Positions 1-9,490 of a stretch of DNA of 64,000 bases are shown here, in pieces. Below the pieces are notes generated by a model. It saw only the letters and a list, made by a program, of their open reading frames with translations. It ran no database searches and was not told the DNA's origin. Location: NCBI GenBank assembly GCA_018241265.1, contig JAFEEF010000068.1, positions 1 to 64,000 on the forward strand. The letters are read 5' to 3'. Source of the stretch: Pseudomonadota bacterium. Its GTDB lineage: Bacteria; Pseudomonadota; Gammaproteobacteria; Burkholderiales; Burkholderiaceae_C. The translations under genes were made by a program, and so were the position numbers. Position 1 is the stretch's first letter. Each line of letters starts with the position of its first letter.

Positions 1-288
1 ACCGGCGAGCAGGTGCGCTGGGGCTTCGAGAACCTCGCGCTCGACCAGAAGAAGCTCGATGCGCTCGGCTTCTCCGGCGTGCTGCGGCCGGTCTCGACGT
101 CGTGCGCCGACCACATGGGATCGAGCGCGGTGCGCATCCACACCTGGGACGGCAGCAAGTGGAACTTCTCGACCGACTTCATGCAGGCCGACGAGCAGAT
201 CCTGAAGCCGATGGTGAAGGCGGCAGCGGACAAGTACCTGGCGGACAAGAAGCTGACGCGGCGTACCGCCGAGGATTGTCAGACTTGA
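1..288 (+). CDS. ABC transporter substrate-binding protein, C-terminal end (partial)
   Basis: The reading frame is open from the first base and ends at TGA 286-288, giving the last 95 residues of a longer protein whose start lies outside the window. The text (a WGFENLALD stretch, then a short WNFSTDF segment and a lysine-rich end closing on a cysteine) resembles the C-terminus of periplasmic leucine/branched-chain-type binding proteins (Peripla_BP_6). It sits 19 bp before a LivF-like ATPase, which fits an importer operon. Substrate cannot be read; the CoA ligase-like gene downstream suggests an aromatic or other organic acid (inference). Confidence 0.7.
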   Translation, partial: TGEQVRWGFENLALDQKKLDALGFSGVLRPVSTSCADHMGSSAVRIHTWDGSKWNFSTDFMQADEQILKPMVKAAADKYLADKKLTRRTAEDCQT

Positions 289-307
289 GGCACGCGCCGG
301 CCAAGCC

Positions 308-1117
308 ATGACCGCACCGCCCCTCCTCGACGTCAACGGCATCGAGGTCATCTACAACCACGTGATCCTCGTGCTGAAGGGCGTGTCGCTGCAGGTGCCC
401 GAGGGCCGCATCGTCACGCTGATGGGCGGCAATGGCGCCGGCAAGACGACGACCCTGCGCGCCGTCAGCAACCTGCTCGCGGGCGAGCGCGGCGCCGTCA
501 CCAAGGGCTCGATCCGGTTGCGCGGCGAGCGCATCGAGGCGCTGTCGCCGGCGCAGATGGTCGAGCGCGGCGTGATCCAGGTGATGGAAGGACGGCGTTG
601 CTTCGCGCACCTGACGGTCGAGGAGAACCTGATGACCGGCGCCTACACGCGGCGCGACGGCAAGGCCGCGGTGGCGGCCACGCTCGAGAAGGTCTACGCC
701 TACTTCCCTCGCCTGAAGGTGCGGCGCGCGTCGCAGGCCGCCTACACGTCGGGCGGCGAGCAGCAGATGTGCGCGATCGGCCGCGCGCTGATGGCCGAGC
801 CGAAGCTCGTGCTGCTCGACGAGCCGTCGATGGGCCTCGCGCCGAAGATCGTCGAGGAAGTGTTCGAGATCGTCCGCGACCTCAACGCCAAGGAGCGTAC
901 GACCTTCCTGCTCGCCGAGCAGAACACCGCGATGGCGCTGCGCTATGCCGACCACGGCTACATCCTCGAGAGCGGCCGCGTCGTGCTGGACGGCACGGCC
1001 TCGGCGCTGCGCGAGAACGAGGACGTCAAGGAGTTCTACCTCGGGATCGGCGCGGCCGACCGCAAGAGCTTCCGCGACGTGAAGAGCTACCGCCGCCGCA
1101 AGCGCTGGCTGGCCTAG
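308..1117 (+). CDS. Branched-chain amino acid-type ABC transporter ATPase (LivF family)
   Basis: A 269-residue ATPase that would energise import by a LivHM-type permease at the inner membrane. Walker A is GGNGAGKTT at about 40-48, the ABC signature is TSGGEQQ at 147-153 and Walker B LVLLDEP at 167-173, followed by the LivF-typical SMGLAP. The protein is longer than usual LivF (about 235 aa) by a basic C-terminal tail ending in RRRKRW. The gene follows the binding-protein gene by 19 bp and precedes a small unknown protein and a CoA ligase-like protein, an arrangement compatible with uptake and activation of an aromatic acid. The permeases and LivG partner must lie upstream of the window. Confidence 0.88.
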   Translation: MTAPPLLDVNGIEVIYNHVILVLKGVSLQVPEGRIVTLMGGNGAGKTTTLRAVSNLLAGERGAVTKGSIRLRGERIEALSPAQMVERGVIQVMEGRRCFAHLTVEENLMTGAYTRRDGKAAVAATLEKVYAYFPRLKVRRASQAAYTSGGEQQMCAIGRALMAEPKLVLLDEPSMGLAPKIVEEVFEIVRDLNAKERTTFLLAEQNTAMALRYADHGYILESGRVVLDGTASALRENEDVKEFYLGIGAADRKSFRDVKSYRRRKRWLA

Positions 1118-1138
1118 CAGACGACGAGGACGAACGAC

Positions 1139-1411
1139 ATGGCCCACGCCGACGAAGAAGCCCTGAAGCGCCTGCTGCCGCTGTTGCGCCAGCTCCGCGA
1201 CATCAAGGGACTGCGCGAGATGAAGCCCGGCATCTTCTACCTGAAGGGCAGCGCCTTCATCCACTTCCACGACGAGAACGGCGCGCTGATCGCCGACCTG
1301 AAGAAGGCCGGCGGCAGCGGCTTCGACCGCTATCCGGTGGACCAGCCGCCGGGCCAGCGCAAGCTGGTCGACGATGCGAAGCGCCGCGTCGCCAAGCTCG
1401 ACGAGGACTGA
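1139..1411 (+). CDS. Conserved-looking small hypothetical protein in transporter operon
   Basis: A 90-residue protein I do not assign to a named family. It has no signal peptide or membrane segment. The first 30 residues are helical and charged; the middle reads FYLKGSAFIHFHDENGALIADL, which looks like a beta-hairpin with histidines, and the end is strongly charged. ATG at 1139 lies 21 bp after the ATPase stop, and the next gene starts 5 bp after its own stop, so it is embedded in the operon and probably cotranslated. A role linked to the transporter or the ligase is only inferred from position. Confidence 0.65.
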   Translation: MAHADEEALKRLLPLLRQLRDIKGLREMKPGIFYLKGSAFIHFHDENGALIADLKKAGGSGFDRYPVDQPPGQRKLVDDAKRRVAKLDED

Positions 1412-1416
1412 ATCCC

Positions 1417-2676
1417 GTGCAGCACTACGACGCGCTCGAGACGCGCGCGCCCGAGGAGCGCGAGCGCGCGCTGATGGCGGCGCTGCCGGGGCTGCTCGCG
1501 CATGCCCGGTCGCACGCGCCGGCCTGCGCGGCCGTGCTCGCCGACGTGGACACCGCGAGCGTCACGAGCCGCGCCGCGCTCGCCGCATTGCCGGTGACGC
1601 GCAAGCACGAGTTGCTCGAGCGCCAGCGCGCCGCCGATGCGCCCGACGTGTTCGGCGGCCATGCGGCGATCGGCTGGGGCGCCGTCGAGCCGGCACGTCG
1701 CGCGCTGCGCGTCTACGCGTCGCCCGGCCCGATCCACGAGCCCGAGGGCCGCGGCGCCGATTACTGGCGCATGGCGCGCGCGCTGCATGCCGCGGGCTTG
1801 CGCGCCGGCGACCTGCTGCACAACGCCTTCAGCTACCACTACACGCCGGCCGGCGCGATGATGGAAAGCGGCGCGTTCGCGCTCGGCTGCACGGTCTTTC
1901 CTGCCGGCACCGGCCAGACCGAGCAGCAGGTCCACACCATCGCGACGCTGAAGCCCGCCGGCTATACCGGCACGCCGAGCTTTCTGAAGATCATCCTCGA
2001 CAAGGCCGACGAGCTCGGCATCGCGCTGCCGTCGCTCGCCAGAGCCTCCGTCGGCGGCGAGGCGTTTCCGGCCGCCCTGCGCGACTGGCTGCAGGCGCGC
2101 GGCATCGCGGCCTACCAGAGCTACGGCACGGCCGACCTCGGCCTCATCGCCTACGAAACCGAGGCACGCGCAGGCCTGGTCGTCGACGAAGGCGTGATCG
2201 TCGAGATCGTGCGGCCGGGCACCGGCGATCCGCTGCCCGACGGCGAAGTCGGCGAGGTCGTCGTGACGACCTTGAACCGCGACTATCCGCTGATCCGCTT
2301 CGGCACCGGCGACCTGTCGGCCGTGCTGCCGGGACGCTGCCCGACCGGCCGCACCAACCTGCGCCTGAAGGGCTGGATGGGCCGCGCCGACCAGACCGCG
2401 AAGGTGCGCGGCATGTTCGTGCACCCGTCGCAGGTCGCGGAGGTCGCGCGGCGCCATCCCGAGGTGCGCAAGGCGCGGCTGGTCATCAGCGGCGCGCTGG
2501 CCGACGACCGCATGACGCTGCACGTCGAGACCGACGGCATCGTCGAAGGACTGGCGACGCAACTGGCCGACAGTCTGCGCGACGTGACCAAACTGCGCGG
2601 CGACGTGATCGTGCGCGGCATCGGCGAACTGCCGAACGACGGCAAGGTGATCGAGGACGCACGCCGGTTGCCCTGA
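1417..2676 (+). CDS. Adenylate-forming / phenylacetate-CoA ligase-like protein
   Basis: A 419-residue protein starting at GTG 1417, five bases after the preceding stop; the frame is open far upstream but that part overlaps the ATPase gene. It aligns by eye with PaaK-type CoA ligases: an aromatic-rich segment around YHYTPAGAMM, the SVGGEAF motif, YQSYGTADLG, the RFGTGDLS motif and a C-terminal GRADQTAKVRGMFV lid. The phosphate-binding loop usually written SSGTTG is not present; the corresponding place reads VYASPGPIHEPEG. The family activates phenylacetate or other aryl acids to CoA thioesters; whether this member still binds ATP in the normal way is open. Context: transporter operon. Confidence 0.75.
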   Translation: MQHYDALETRAPEERERALMAALPGLLAHARSHAPACAAVLADVDTASVTSRAALAALPVTRKHELLERQRAADAPDVFGGHAAIGWGAVEPARRALRVYASPGPIHEPEGRGADYWRMARALHAAGLRAGDLLHNAFSYHYTPAGAMMESGAFALGCTVFPAGTGQTEQQVHTIATLKPAGYTGTPSFLKIILDKADELGIALPSLARASVGGEAFPAALRDWLQARGIAAYQSYGTADLGLIAYETEARAGLVVDEGVIVEIVRPGTGDPLPDGEVGEVVVTTLNRDYPLIRFGTGDLSAVLPGRCPTGRTNLRLKGWMGRADQTAKVRGMFVHPSQVAEVARRHPEVRKARLVISGALADDRMTLHVETDGIVEGLATQLADSLRDVTKLRGDVIVRGIGELPNDGKVIEDARRLP

Positions 2677-2807
2677 CGAGGGCCGCGGTAAAGTCGCGAC
2701 CCGACCCGGCGCGGATGGTCCGTTCGCGCCCAGGCGCACGATTCAGGAGACGGCGACTTGCAGTTGGTGAACGGGTGCATGGCCCTCGGCGCGCGACGGA
2801 TGCACGC

Positions 2808-4298
2808 ATGAGCCTCGCCATCGAGTTTCGTGCCGTCGCGAAGTCCTTCGGCCCGGTCGAGGTGCTGCACGGCGTGAGCTTCGCCATCGCGCCCGGTCGG
2901 GTCCATGGCCTGCTCGGCGAGAACGGCGCCGGCAAGTCGACCTTGATGAAGATCCTCGCGGGCTACGAGCAGGCGAGCGGCGGCGAGTTGCTGATCGACG
3001 GCGCGCCCGGCCGCTTTGCAGGCTCGCGCGATGCCGAGGCGCGCGGCATCGTGCTGATCCATCAGGAGTTCAACCTCGCGGAAGACCTGACGATCGCGCA
3101 GAACGTCTTCCTCGGCCACGAGAAGAAGCGCGGCTGGCTGCTCGACGACGATGCGATGCGCGCCGAGGCCGCACGGGCCCTGCAGCAGGTGGGCCTCGCG
3201 GTCGACCCGGACACGCCGGTCAAGCGGCTGATCGTCGCCGAGAAGCAGCTCGTCGAGATCGCCAAGGCACTGGCGCGCAATGCGCGGCTGCTGATCATGG
3301 ACGAGCCGACCGCGACGTTGACGCCGGCCGAGACCGAGCGGCTTTTCGCACTGATGGCGCAGCTGAAGGCAAGCGGCGTCACCATCGTCTACATCTCGCA
3401 CAAGCTCGACGAGGTCGAGCGCGTGACCGACGAGATCGTCGTGATGCGCGATGGCCGCTTCGTGACGCAGCGGCCGACCGCCGAGGTCACGCGGCATCAG
3501 ATGGCCAACCTGATGGTGGGCCGCGAGCTGTCCGACCTCTACCCCGCCAAGGATCCGGTACCGGCAGCGCCCGGCTCCATCCTGCAGGTCGAGCATCTCG
3601 AGGTCCCGGGCTGGGCACACGACGTGAGCTTCGAGGTGCGGCCGGGCGAGATCCTCGGCTTCGCCGGGCTCGTCGGCGCCGGTCGCACCGAGCTGTTCGA
3701 GGGCTTGCTCGGCCTCCGGCCGGCGACCGTCGGGCGCATCCGCCTCGAAGGCCGCGACGTGCGCTTCGCCGATCCGCGCGCGGCCGCCGACCAGGGCCTG
3801 ACGTATCTGTCGGAGGACCGCAAGGGCAAGGGGCTGCACGTCGCTTTCGGCCTGCGCGAGAACCTCACCTTGATGGCGCTGAAGCGCTATGCGCATCCGT
3901 GGCTGCAGCCGGCGGCCGAGCTGGCGGCGCTGCGCGACGCGGTGCAGGCGTTCGGCATACGCACCGGCACGCTGGATGCGCGCGCGTCGTCGCTGTCGGG
4001 CGGCAACCAGCAGAAGCTGGCGCTCGCGAAGGTGCTGCATCCGGCGCCCAGGGTGGTCGTGCTCGACGAGCCGACGCGCGGCGTCGACGTCGGCGCCAAG
4101 CGCGACATCTACTTCCTCGTGCAGCGGCTCGCGCGCGAGGGCCGCGGCGTGATCGTGATCTCGTCGGAGCTGATGGAGCTGGTGGGCCTGTGCCATCGCG
4201 TCGCGGTGATGCGCGCCGGCCGGCTCGAGGCGGTGGTCGATGCGGAACACCTGAACGAAGAGGAGCTGATCGCCCATGCGACCGGAACCCACGCGTGA
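2808..4298 (+). CDS. Sugar ABC transporter ATP-binding protein (RbsA/MglA family)
   Basis: A 496-residue double-ATPase of the ribose/galactose importer class. The first domain has Walker [10 protein letters not shown] at about 37-45 and Walker B LLIMDEPT; the second has the degenerate GLVGAGRTE loop and a good LSGGNQQK signature, exactly the asymmetric pattern of RbsA-type proteins. I chose ATG 2808; the frame is open for 1.4 kb upstream but that overlaps the ligase gene. The permease gene starts 23 bp inside this gene. Gene order ATPase-permease-binding protein makes a complete importer; no kinase or isomerase lies next to it, so the sugar is unknown. Confidence 0.92.
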   Translation: MSLAIEFRAVAKSFGPVEVLHGVSFAIAPGRVHGLLGENGAGKSTLMKILAGYEQASGGELLIDGAPGRFAGSRDAEARGIVLIHQEFNLAEDLTIAQNVFLGHEKKRGWLLDDDAMRAEAARALQQVGLAVDPDTPVKRLIVAEKQLVEIAKALARNARLLIMDEPTATLTPAETERLFALMAQLKASGVTIVYISHKLDEVERVTDEIVVMRDGRFVTQRPTAEVTRHQMANLMVGRELSDLYPAKDPVPAAPGSILQVEHLEVPGWAHDVSFEVRPGEILGFAGLVGAGRTELFEGLLGLRPATVGRIRLEGRDVRFADPRAAADQGLTYLSEDRKGKGLHVAFGLRENLTLMALKRYAHPWLQPAAELAALRDAVQAFGIRTGTLDARASSLSGGNQQKLALAKVLHPAPRVVVLDEPTRGVDVGAKRDIYFLVQRLAREGRGVIVISSELMELVGLCHRVAVMRAGRLEAVVDAEHLNEEELIAHATGTHA

Positions 4299-5265
4299 CC
4301 TGAAGCGCTCGCCGTTCGCGCGGCTGCACGGCCTCGGGCCCATCGTCGGACTCGTGCTGCTGTGCATCGCCGGCACCTTGCTGAACGGCGACTTCGCGAG
4401 CTTCGACAACGTGATGAACGTGCTGACCCGCACCGCCTTCATCGGGATCATCGCGGTCGGCATGTGCTTCGTGATCATCTCCGGCGGCATCGACCTGTCG
4501 GTCGGCTCGATGGCGGCGCTGATCGCCGGCTGCGTGATCCTGCTGATGAACTGGCTGGGCGCGCAGCACTGGCCGCCGCTCGCGACGGTGGCCGCGGGGA
4601 TGGCATTCGCGGTCATGCTCGGCGCGCTGTTCGGGCTGGCGCACGGGCTGCTCATCACGCGCGGGCGCATCGAGCCGTTCATCGTCACGCTCGGCACGCT
4701 CGGCATCTACCGCGCCTACCTCACCTACTTCGCGGGCGGCGGCGCGATCACGCTCGACAACGCGCTGTCCGATGCCTACAGCCCGGTCTACTACGCGAGC
4801 CTGCTGCGCGTGCCGGTGCCGGTCTGGGTGTTCGTCGTCGTCGCCTTGATCGGCGGGCTGGTGCTGAACCGCACGGCGTATGGTCGCTACGTGCAGGCGA
4901 TCGGCTCGAACGAGCAAGTGGCGCGCTACGCCGCGGTCGATGTCGATCGCATCAAGGTGCTGACCTACGTGCTGCTCGGCGCGTGCGTCGGCATCGCGAC
5001 CCTGCTCTACGTGCCGCGGCTCGGCTCGGCCTCGCCGACCACCGGCCTGCTGTGGGAGCTCGAAGCGATCGCCGCGGTCATCGTCGGCGGCACGGCGCTG
5101 AAGGGCGGCGCCGGCAGCATCACCGGCACCGTCGTTGGCGCGATCATGCTGTCGGCGATCGGCAACATCCTGAATCTCACGAGCATCATCAGCGTTTACC
5201 TCAATGCCGCCGTGCAGGGATTCGTCATCATCGTGGTCGCGTTCCTGCAGCGACGCCGGCCCTGA
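4276..5265 (+). CDS. Sugar ABC transporter permease (RbsC family)
   Basis: A 329-residue inner-membrane permease with many hydrophobic segments. Diagnostic stretches are [21 protein letters not shown] near 55-75 and [19 protein letters not shown] near 275, both typical of RbsC/AraH permeases. ATG 4276 overlaps the end of the ATPase gene by 23 bp, indicating translational coupling. It forms the membrane channel with the ATPase and the binding protein encoded immediately downstream. Confidence 0.92.
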   Translation: MRPEPTRDLKRSPFARLHGLGPIVGLVLLCIAGTLLNGDFASFDNVMNVLTRTAFIGIIAVGMCFVIISGGIDLSVGSMAALIAGCVILLMNWLGAQHWPPLATVAAGMAFAVMLGALFGLAHGLLITRGRIEPFIVTLGTLGIYRAYLTYFAGGGAITLDNALSDAYSPVYYASLLRVPVPVWVFVVVALIGGLVLNRTAYGRYVQAIGSNEQVARYAAVDVDRIKVLTYVLLGACVGIATLLYVPRLGSASPTTGLLWELEAIAAVIVGGTALKGGAGSITGTVVGAIMLSAIGNILNLTSIISVYLNAAVQGFVIIVVAFLQRRRP

Positions 5266-5308
5266 CCGGCGCGCGGCAGTTCATCCACTCCGAAGGAGAC
5301 ATCCGTCC

Positions 5309-6265
5309 ATGAAGTTCTCGCGAAGGCTCTTCGCCCTGGCCGCCGTCGCGGCCGCGTTCGCACTGCCGGCCCATGCGCAGCATCAGGTCAACCTCGGCGT
5401 CGCGATCCCCGCCGCCACCCACGGCTTCACCGCCGGCATCGTCTGGTGGGCCAACGAGGCGAAAAAGGAGCTCGAGAAGGAGCACAAGGACCTGAAGATC
5501 ACGGTGAAGACGGCCGCCAATGCGGGCGAGCAGGCCAATCAGCTGCAGGACCTCGTCACCGCGAACAAGATCAACGCGCTCGTCGTGTTCCCGTTCGAGT
5601 CGGCCGCGCTGACCAAGCCGGTCGCGCAGGTCAAGGCCAAGGGCGTCTACGTGACGGTGGTCGACCGCGGCCTCACCGACCCGAGCATCCAGGACGCCTA
5701 CGTCGCCGGCGACAACACCGCCTTCGGCAAGGTGCCGGCGGAATACATCGCCAAGGCGCTCGGCGGCAAGGGCGACATCGTCGCGCTGCGCGGCATCGCG
5801 ACGACGCTCGACAACGAGCGCATGGACGCCTTCAACGGCGTCATGAAGAACTACCCCGGCATCCACCTGCTCGACGCGAAGTACGGCAACTGGAACCGCG
5901 ACGACGCGTTCAAGGTGATGCAGGACTACCTGACGCGCTTCAAGCACATCGACGCGGTCTGGGCCGCCGACGACGACATGATGGTCGGCGTGCTGAAGGC
6001 GATCGACCAGGCCAAGCGCACCGACATCAAGCTGGTGTTCGGCGGCGCCGGTGCCAAGGGCATGATCAAGGAGCTGATCGACGGCAAGGATCCGCGCATC
6101 CAGGCCAACGTGTCGTACTCGCCCAAGTTCATCTACGACGCGATCAAGCTGACCGCCGAGGCTCGCCTGAAGGGCGAGAAGCTGCCGGCGACGACGATCA
6201 TCCCGTCGGTGCTGATCACGAAGGACAACGCGAAGAGCTTCTACTTCCCCGACTCGCCGTTCTGA
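5309..6265 (+). CDS. Sugar ABC transporter periplasmic binding protein
   Basis: A 318-residue secreted binding protein of the ribose-binding (Peripla_BP_4) type. Residues 1-23 form a signal peptide (MKFSRR, hydrophobic core, PAHA cleavage site). The mature part has the usual two-lobe features: [12 protein letters not shown] at the start, [10 protein letters not shown], the VVDRGL strand and [15 protein letters not shown] 5309 is preceded by GGAG about 12 bp upstream. It lies 43 bp after the permease gene and ends the operon. Ligand not deducible. Confidence 0.9.
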   Translation: MKFSRRLFALAAVAAAFALPAHAQHQVNLGVAIPAATHGFTAGIVWWANEAKKELEKEHKDLKITVKTAANAGEQANQLQDLVTANKINALVVFPFESAALTKPVAQVKAKGVYVTVVDRGLTDPSIQDAYVAGDNTAFGKVPAEYIAKALGGKGDIVALRGIATTLDNERMDAFNGVMKNYPGIHLLDAKYGNWNRDDAFKVMQDYLTRFKHIDAVWAADDDMMVGVLKAIDQAKRTDIKLVFGGAGAKGMIKELIDGKDPRIQANVSYSPKFIYDAIKLTAEARLKGEKLPATTIIPSVLITKDNAKSFYFPDSPF

Positions 6266-6313
6266 GATCGCCGGGCGGGGACCGGTCGTCGAGGCGGCCG
6301 GCCGGTACGCCGG

Positions 6314-6532
6314 CTAGGCAGCGACGGCACACCGCACGACGCACGGATACGACCAGTCGCGCCCGATCAGCGCGCGCGCATAGAAGTAGCGTTCACGGCC
6401 GCGCTCGCTGAGGCGATCGAGGTCGACCTGGCCGCCGGCGTCGCAAGGGAACGCGTAGGCGTGGCCGGGATGGGCAAGGTCCTCGAAGCGCAGCTCGAAC
6501 GCTGCGGATGACGAAAGAGAAGACACGTTCAC
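6314..6532 (-). CDS. Small conserved hypothetical protein
   Basis: A 72-residue cytoplasmic protein. GTG 6532 is the likely start because a strong GAGGAGG ribosome-binding site precedes it by about five bases. The pattern FELRF, then FPCDAGGQVDLDRLSERGRERYFYARALIGRDW, matches a short protein that I recall as widespread in Burkholderiales without known function. It is alone between the sugar importer and dtd; an antisense frame over the same region has no ribosome-binding site and is less likely. Confidence 0.6.
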   Translation of the reverse strand: MNVSSLSSSAAFELRFEDLAHPGHAYAFPCDAGGQVDLDRLSERGRERYFYARALIGRDWSYPCVVRCAVAA

Positions 6533-6683
6533 GGCGACCTCCTCGCGGCGGCGGATGGACCCGCCGCCCTTACCGGCTCAAACGCGCTATCCCACTTCGA
6601 AGAGGACAACCGGATCGCGCGCAAGCTAGGGATGGGGTCAGCGTGCGCCGGCCGGGCGGCACCGTCATCCCCAAGGATTGGGA

Positions 6684-7127
6684 TCAGCCGCGCATCGTCA
6701 TAGGGATCGTGACGGGCCCGTCGTTGACGAGCGCGACGCGCATCTCGGCGCCGAACCGGCCGTTCGCCACCGGCGCATGCTGCGCGCGCGCCGTCGCGAG
6801 CACGCGCTCGTAGAGCCGCCGGCCCTGCTCGGGCGGTGCGGCGCCGGTGAAGCTCGGCCGGTTGCCGCCGGCCAGATCGGCCGCGAGCGTGAACTGGCTG
6901 ACGATCAAGAGGCCGCCGCCCACGTCGACGACGCTGCGGTTCATCTTGCCGTCGGCGTCACCGAAGATGCGCAGCTTCAGGATCTTGGCGACGAGCTTGT
7001 CGGCGATCGCGTCGGTGTCCGCCGGCTCGGCGCAGACCAGGACGAGGAGCCCGTGGCCGATCGCACCGATGGTCCGATCGCCGACATCGACGCGGGCTTC
7101 GGCCACCCGCTGGATCAACGCGATCAC
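6684..7127 (-). CDS. dtd: D-aminoacyl-tRNA deacylase
   Basis: A 147-residue DTD that hydrolyses D-amino acids (and glycine) wrongly attached to tRNA, a cytoplasmic proof-reading step. It starts [15 protein letters not shown], carries the SQFTLAADL motif near residue 80 and the GPVTI active-site motif close to the C-terminus. The start is GTG 7127, whose GTGA overlaps the stop of the upstream cation-efflux gene, so the two are translationally coupled. The open frame continues far upstream but there it is only a shadow of tyrS and the CDF gene. Confidence 0.93.
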   Translation of the reverse strand: MIALIQRVAEARVDVGDRTIGAIGHGLLVLVCAEPADTDAIADKLVAKILKLRIFGDADGKMNRSVVDVGGGLLIVSQFTLAADLAGGNRPSFTGAAPPEQGRRLYERVLATARAQHAPVANGRFGAEMRVALVNDGPVTIPMTMRG

Positions 7128-8014
7128 GGCGTGTCCTCGACGTCGTTGTTGTGCGCTTCGACGTTCGACGGCAGCAGCTGGATCGAGGCGCGCAGCCCGG
7201 GCACTTCGCTCATCAGCGCCTGCTCGACATCGGTGCGCAGCGCGGCGGCACGGCCGAGCGTCCAGTGGGCGGGCATGTGCATGTGCATGTCGAGGAATCG
7301 GCGCTGGCCGGCGCGCCGCGTCACGACGTGATCGAAGCGGATCGCATGATGCGCGAACTGCGCCAACGTGCGGTCGATCTGGCCGCGCACGTCGTCCTCG
7401 ACCGCCGTGTCCATCAAGCCCTCGATCGAGCGGCGCGCGAGCTGCGCGCCTTCGCGCAGGATGTTGGCCGCGACCAGCAGCGCGAGCACCGGATCGAGCC
7501 AGGCCCAGCCGGTGAGATGGACGAGGCCGAGGCCGACCACGACGCCGGCCGAGGTCCAGACATCGGCATACAGATGGCGCGCATCGGCCTCGAGCGCGAT
7601 CGAGCGGTGCTCGCGCGATGCGGCCATCATGCGCCACGCGAGCGCGCCGTTCAGCACCGAGGCGACGACGGCGAGCGCGAGGCCGATACCGAGCGATTCG
7701 GGCAGCTGCGGTTCGGCGAGCCGATGCAGCGCGGCCCAGCCGATGCCGCCCGCGGCGCCGACGATCAGCAAGCCCTCGAAGCCGCTGGAGAAGTACTCGG
7801 CCTTGGTGTGGCCGAACGGATGGTCCGCATCGGCCGGGCGCTGCGCGATCGTCACCATCATCAGTGCGAAGAGCGCCGACGCCAGATTGACGAACGACTC
7901 CATCGCGTCCGACAGCAGGCCGACCGAATCGGTGACCCACCATGCGGCCGACTTCATCACGATCGTCGCGATCGCCGTCGCGATCGACAGCTTCAGCAGC
8001 GTGCGGACCTGCAT
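7124..8014 (-). CDS. Cation diffusion facilitator metal exporter (FieF-like)
   Basis: A 296-residue inner-membrane H+/divalent metal antiporter of the CDF family. The first membrane helices carry the [12 protein letters not shown] segment; the [13 protein letters not shown] loop is the family hallmark; [11 protein letters not shown] is the second half of the transport site. The C-terminal third is the soluble ferredoxin-like domain with the histidine-rich MHMHM stretch and ends in acidic VEDTP. It lies 12 bp after tyrS and overlaps dtd by four bases, forming a tyrS-CDF-dtd unit. Metal (Zn or Fe) not determined. Confidence 0.9.
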   Translation of the reverse strand: MQVRTLLKLSIATAIATIVMKSAAWWVTDSVGLLSDAMESFVNLASALFALMMVTIAQRPADADHPFGHTKAEYFSSGFEGLLIVGAAGGIGWAALHRLAEPQLPESLGIGLALAVVASVLNGALAWRMMAASREHRSIALEADARHLYADVWTSAGVVVGLGLVHLTGWAWLDPVLALLVAANILREGAQLARRSIEGLMDTAVEDDVRGQIDRTLAQFAHHAIRFDHVVTRRAGQRRFLDMHMHMPAHWTLGRAAALRTDVEQALMSEVPGLRASIQLLPSNVEAHNNDVEDTP

Positions 8015-8026
8015 CCGTGGCGCGAA

Positions 8027-9295
8027 TCAGGTCAGCGTCACGCGGGCGAACTTGCGCTTGCCGACCTGGACCACGTAGGTGCCCGCCGCAAGCTTGACGG
8101 CGCGGTCCTCGACGACGCTGCCGTCGACCCGCACGCCGCGGCCGTCGACGAGGCGCAGCGCCTCGCCGGTCGAGGCCGCGAGGCCGGCCTGCTTCAGCAG
8201 CACGCCGATCGGCAACGGTGCGCCGTCGAGCGCGACCGCTTCGATGTCGTCCGGCACGCCGCCGCGCGCACGCAACTCGAAGTCGGCCTCGGCGCCCTCG
8301 GCGGCGGCCGCGCCATGGAAGCGCGCGGTGATCTCCTTGGCGAGCAGCACCTTGGCGTCCTTCGGATTGCGGCCGGTCTCGACCTCGAGCCTGAGCTTGC
8401 CGATCTCGCTTTCGGAGCGGAAGCTCAACAACGTGAACCACTTCCACATCATCGCGTCGCCGATCGAGAGCACCTTGGCGTACATCGTGTTGGCCGGCTC
8501 GGTGATGCCGATGTAGTTGCCCTTGCTCTTGGACATCTTCTCGACGCCGTCGAGCCCTTCGAGCAACGGCATCGTCAGGATGCACTGCGGCTCCTGGCCG
8601 TACTCGCCCTGCAGCGCGCGACCGACGAGCAGGTTGAACTTCTGATCGGTGCCGCCGAGCTCGAGATCGGACTTCAGCGCCACCGAGTCGTAGCCTTGCA
8701 TCAGCGGATAGAGGAACTCGTGCACCGAGATCGGCGTCCCGGCCTTGAAGCGCTCGCTGAAGTCGTTGCGCTCCATCATCCGCGCCACGGTGTAGCGCGA
8801 TGCGAGCTGGATCATGCCGCGCGCGCCGAGCGGATCGCTCCATTCGGAGTTGTAGCGGATCTCGGTCTTGGCCTCGTCGAGCACGAGGTGCGCCTGGCGG
8901 AAGTAGGTCTGTGCGTTGGCTTCGATCTGCTCGCGCGTGAGCGGCGGGCGCGTGGTGTTGCGTCCCGACGGGTCGCCGATCATCGACGTGAAGTCGCCGA
9001 TCAGGAAGATCACCGTGTGCCCCAGGTCCTGCAGCTGGCGCATCTTGTTCAGCACGACGGTGTGGCCGAGGTGGATGTCGGGCGCCGTCGGGTCGAGACC
9101 GAGCTTCACGCGCAGCGGCACGCCGGTCGCTTCCGACCGCGCGAGCTTGGCCAGCCACTCCTGCTCGGGCAGCAGTTCGTCGACGCCGCGTCGCGTGACG
9201 GCCAGTGCCTCGCGCGTGCGATCGGTGATCGGATGCGCGGCGTCGGCTGCGGGCCGGTGGCCGGAGGACGTTTCCGGCGAGTGAAGTTCGGACAT
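8027..9295 (-). CDS. tyrS: Tyrosyl-tRNA synthetase
   Basis: A 422-residue class I synthetase (TyrRS) charging tRNA-Tyr. The HIGH motif is HLGH at 75-78 and the KMSKS motif is intact at 253-257. The last about 60 residues are the S4 RNA-binding domain. An N-terminal extension of roughly 25 residues precedes the catalytic fold. ATG 9295 is divergently placed 195 bp from the M23 peptidase gene. The length and HLGH/KMSKS spacing fit the longer TyrZ-like bacterial TyrRS class. Confidence 0.96.
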   Translation of the reverse strand: MSELHSPETSSGHRPAADAAHPITDRTREALAVTRRGVDELLPEQEWLAKLARSEATGVPLRVKLGLDPTAPDIHLGHTVVLNKMRQLQDLGHTVIFLIGDFTSMIGDPSGRNTTRPPLTREQIEANAQTYFRQAHLVLDEAKTEIRYNSEWSDPLGARGMIQLASRYTVARMMERNDFSERFKAGTPISVHEFLYPLMQGYDSVALKSDLELGGTDQKFNLLVGRALQGEYGQEPQCILTMPLLEGLDGVEKMSKSKGNYIGITEPANTMYAKVLSIGDAMMWKWFTLLSFRSESEIGKLRLEVETGRNPKDAKVLLAKEITARFHGAAAAEGAEADFELRARGGVPDDIEAVALDGAPLPIGVLLKQAGLAASTGEALRLVDGRGVRVDGSVVEDRAVKLAAGTYVVQVGKRKFARVTLT

Positions 9296-9374
9296 ACGGG
9301 GGTTTTCCGGGAGGACATTCCGGCTCGACGCCGGGCGGGGTCGCTATACTGCGCGGCGGCTCGATGACCGATTC

Positions 9375-9388
9375 GTGACACAGATCAC
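9375..9388. promoter_or_regulatory. Candidate CRP/FNR-family binding palindrome between tyrS and M23 gene
   Basis: GTGA-N6-TCAC lies in the divergent intergenic region, 80 bp upstream of tyrS and 103 bp upstream of the M23 gene. This is the core of the E. coli CRP/Vfr consensus. A TATACT hexamer occurs at 9345-9350. No clear -35 could be paired, so the assignment rests on the palindrome alone. Confidence 0.25.
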
Positions 9389-9490
9389 ACCGGTCACGGC
9401 GGTCGGATTTTAGTCTGCGGTCTGCAGCCTTCCGAACGTCCAAAGCCGCTCGGACAACCTGCGTGCGATCCTCGAAGTCGGCGCGCGCCC

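Noticed and set aside
1374-4298. A 974-codon frame that would join the CoA-ligase region to the sugar ATPase
   Set aside because: The first 478 codons overlap the ligase gene in another frame and are arginine-rich; the real gene starts at ATG 2808.
6684-9443. A 919-codon minus-strand frame ending in dtd
   Set aside because: Only the last 147 codons are dtd; the rest runs out of frame through the CDF and tyrS genes.
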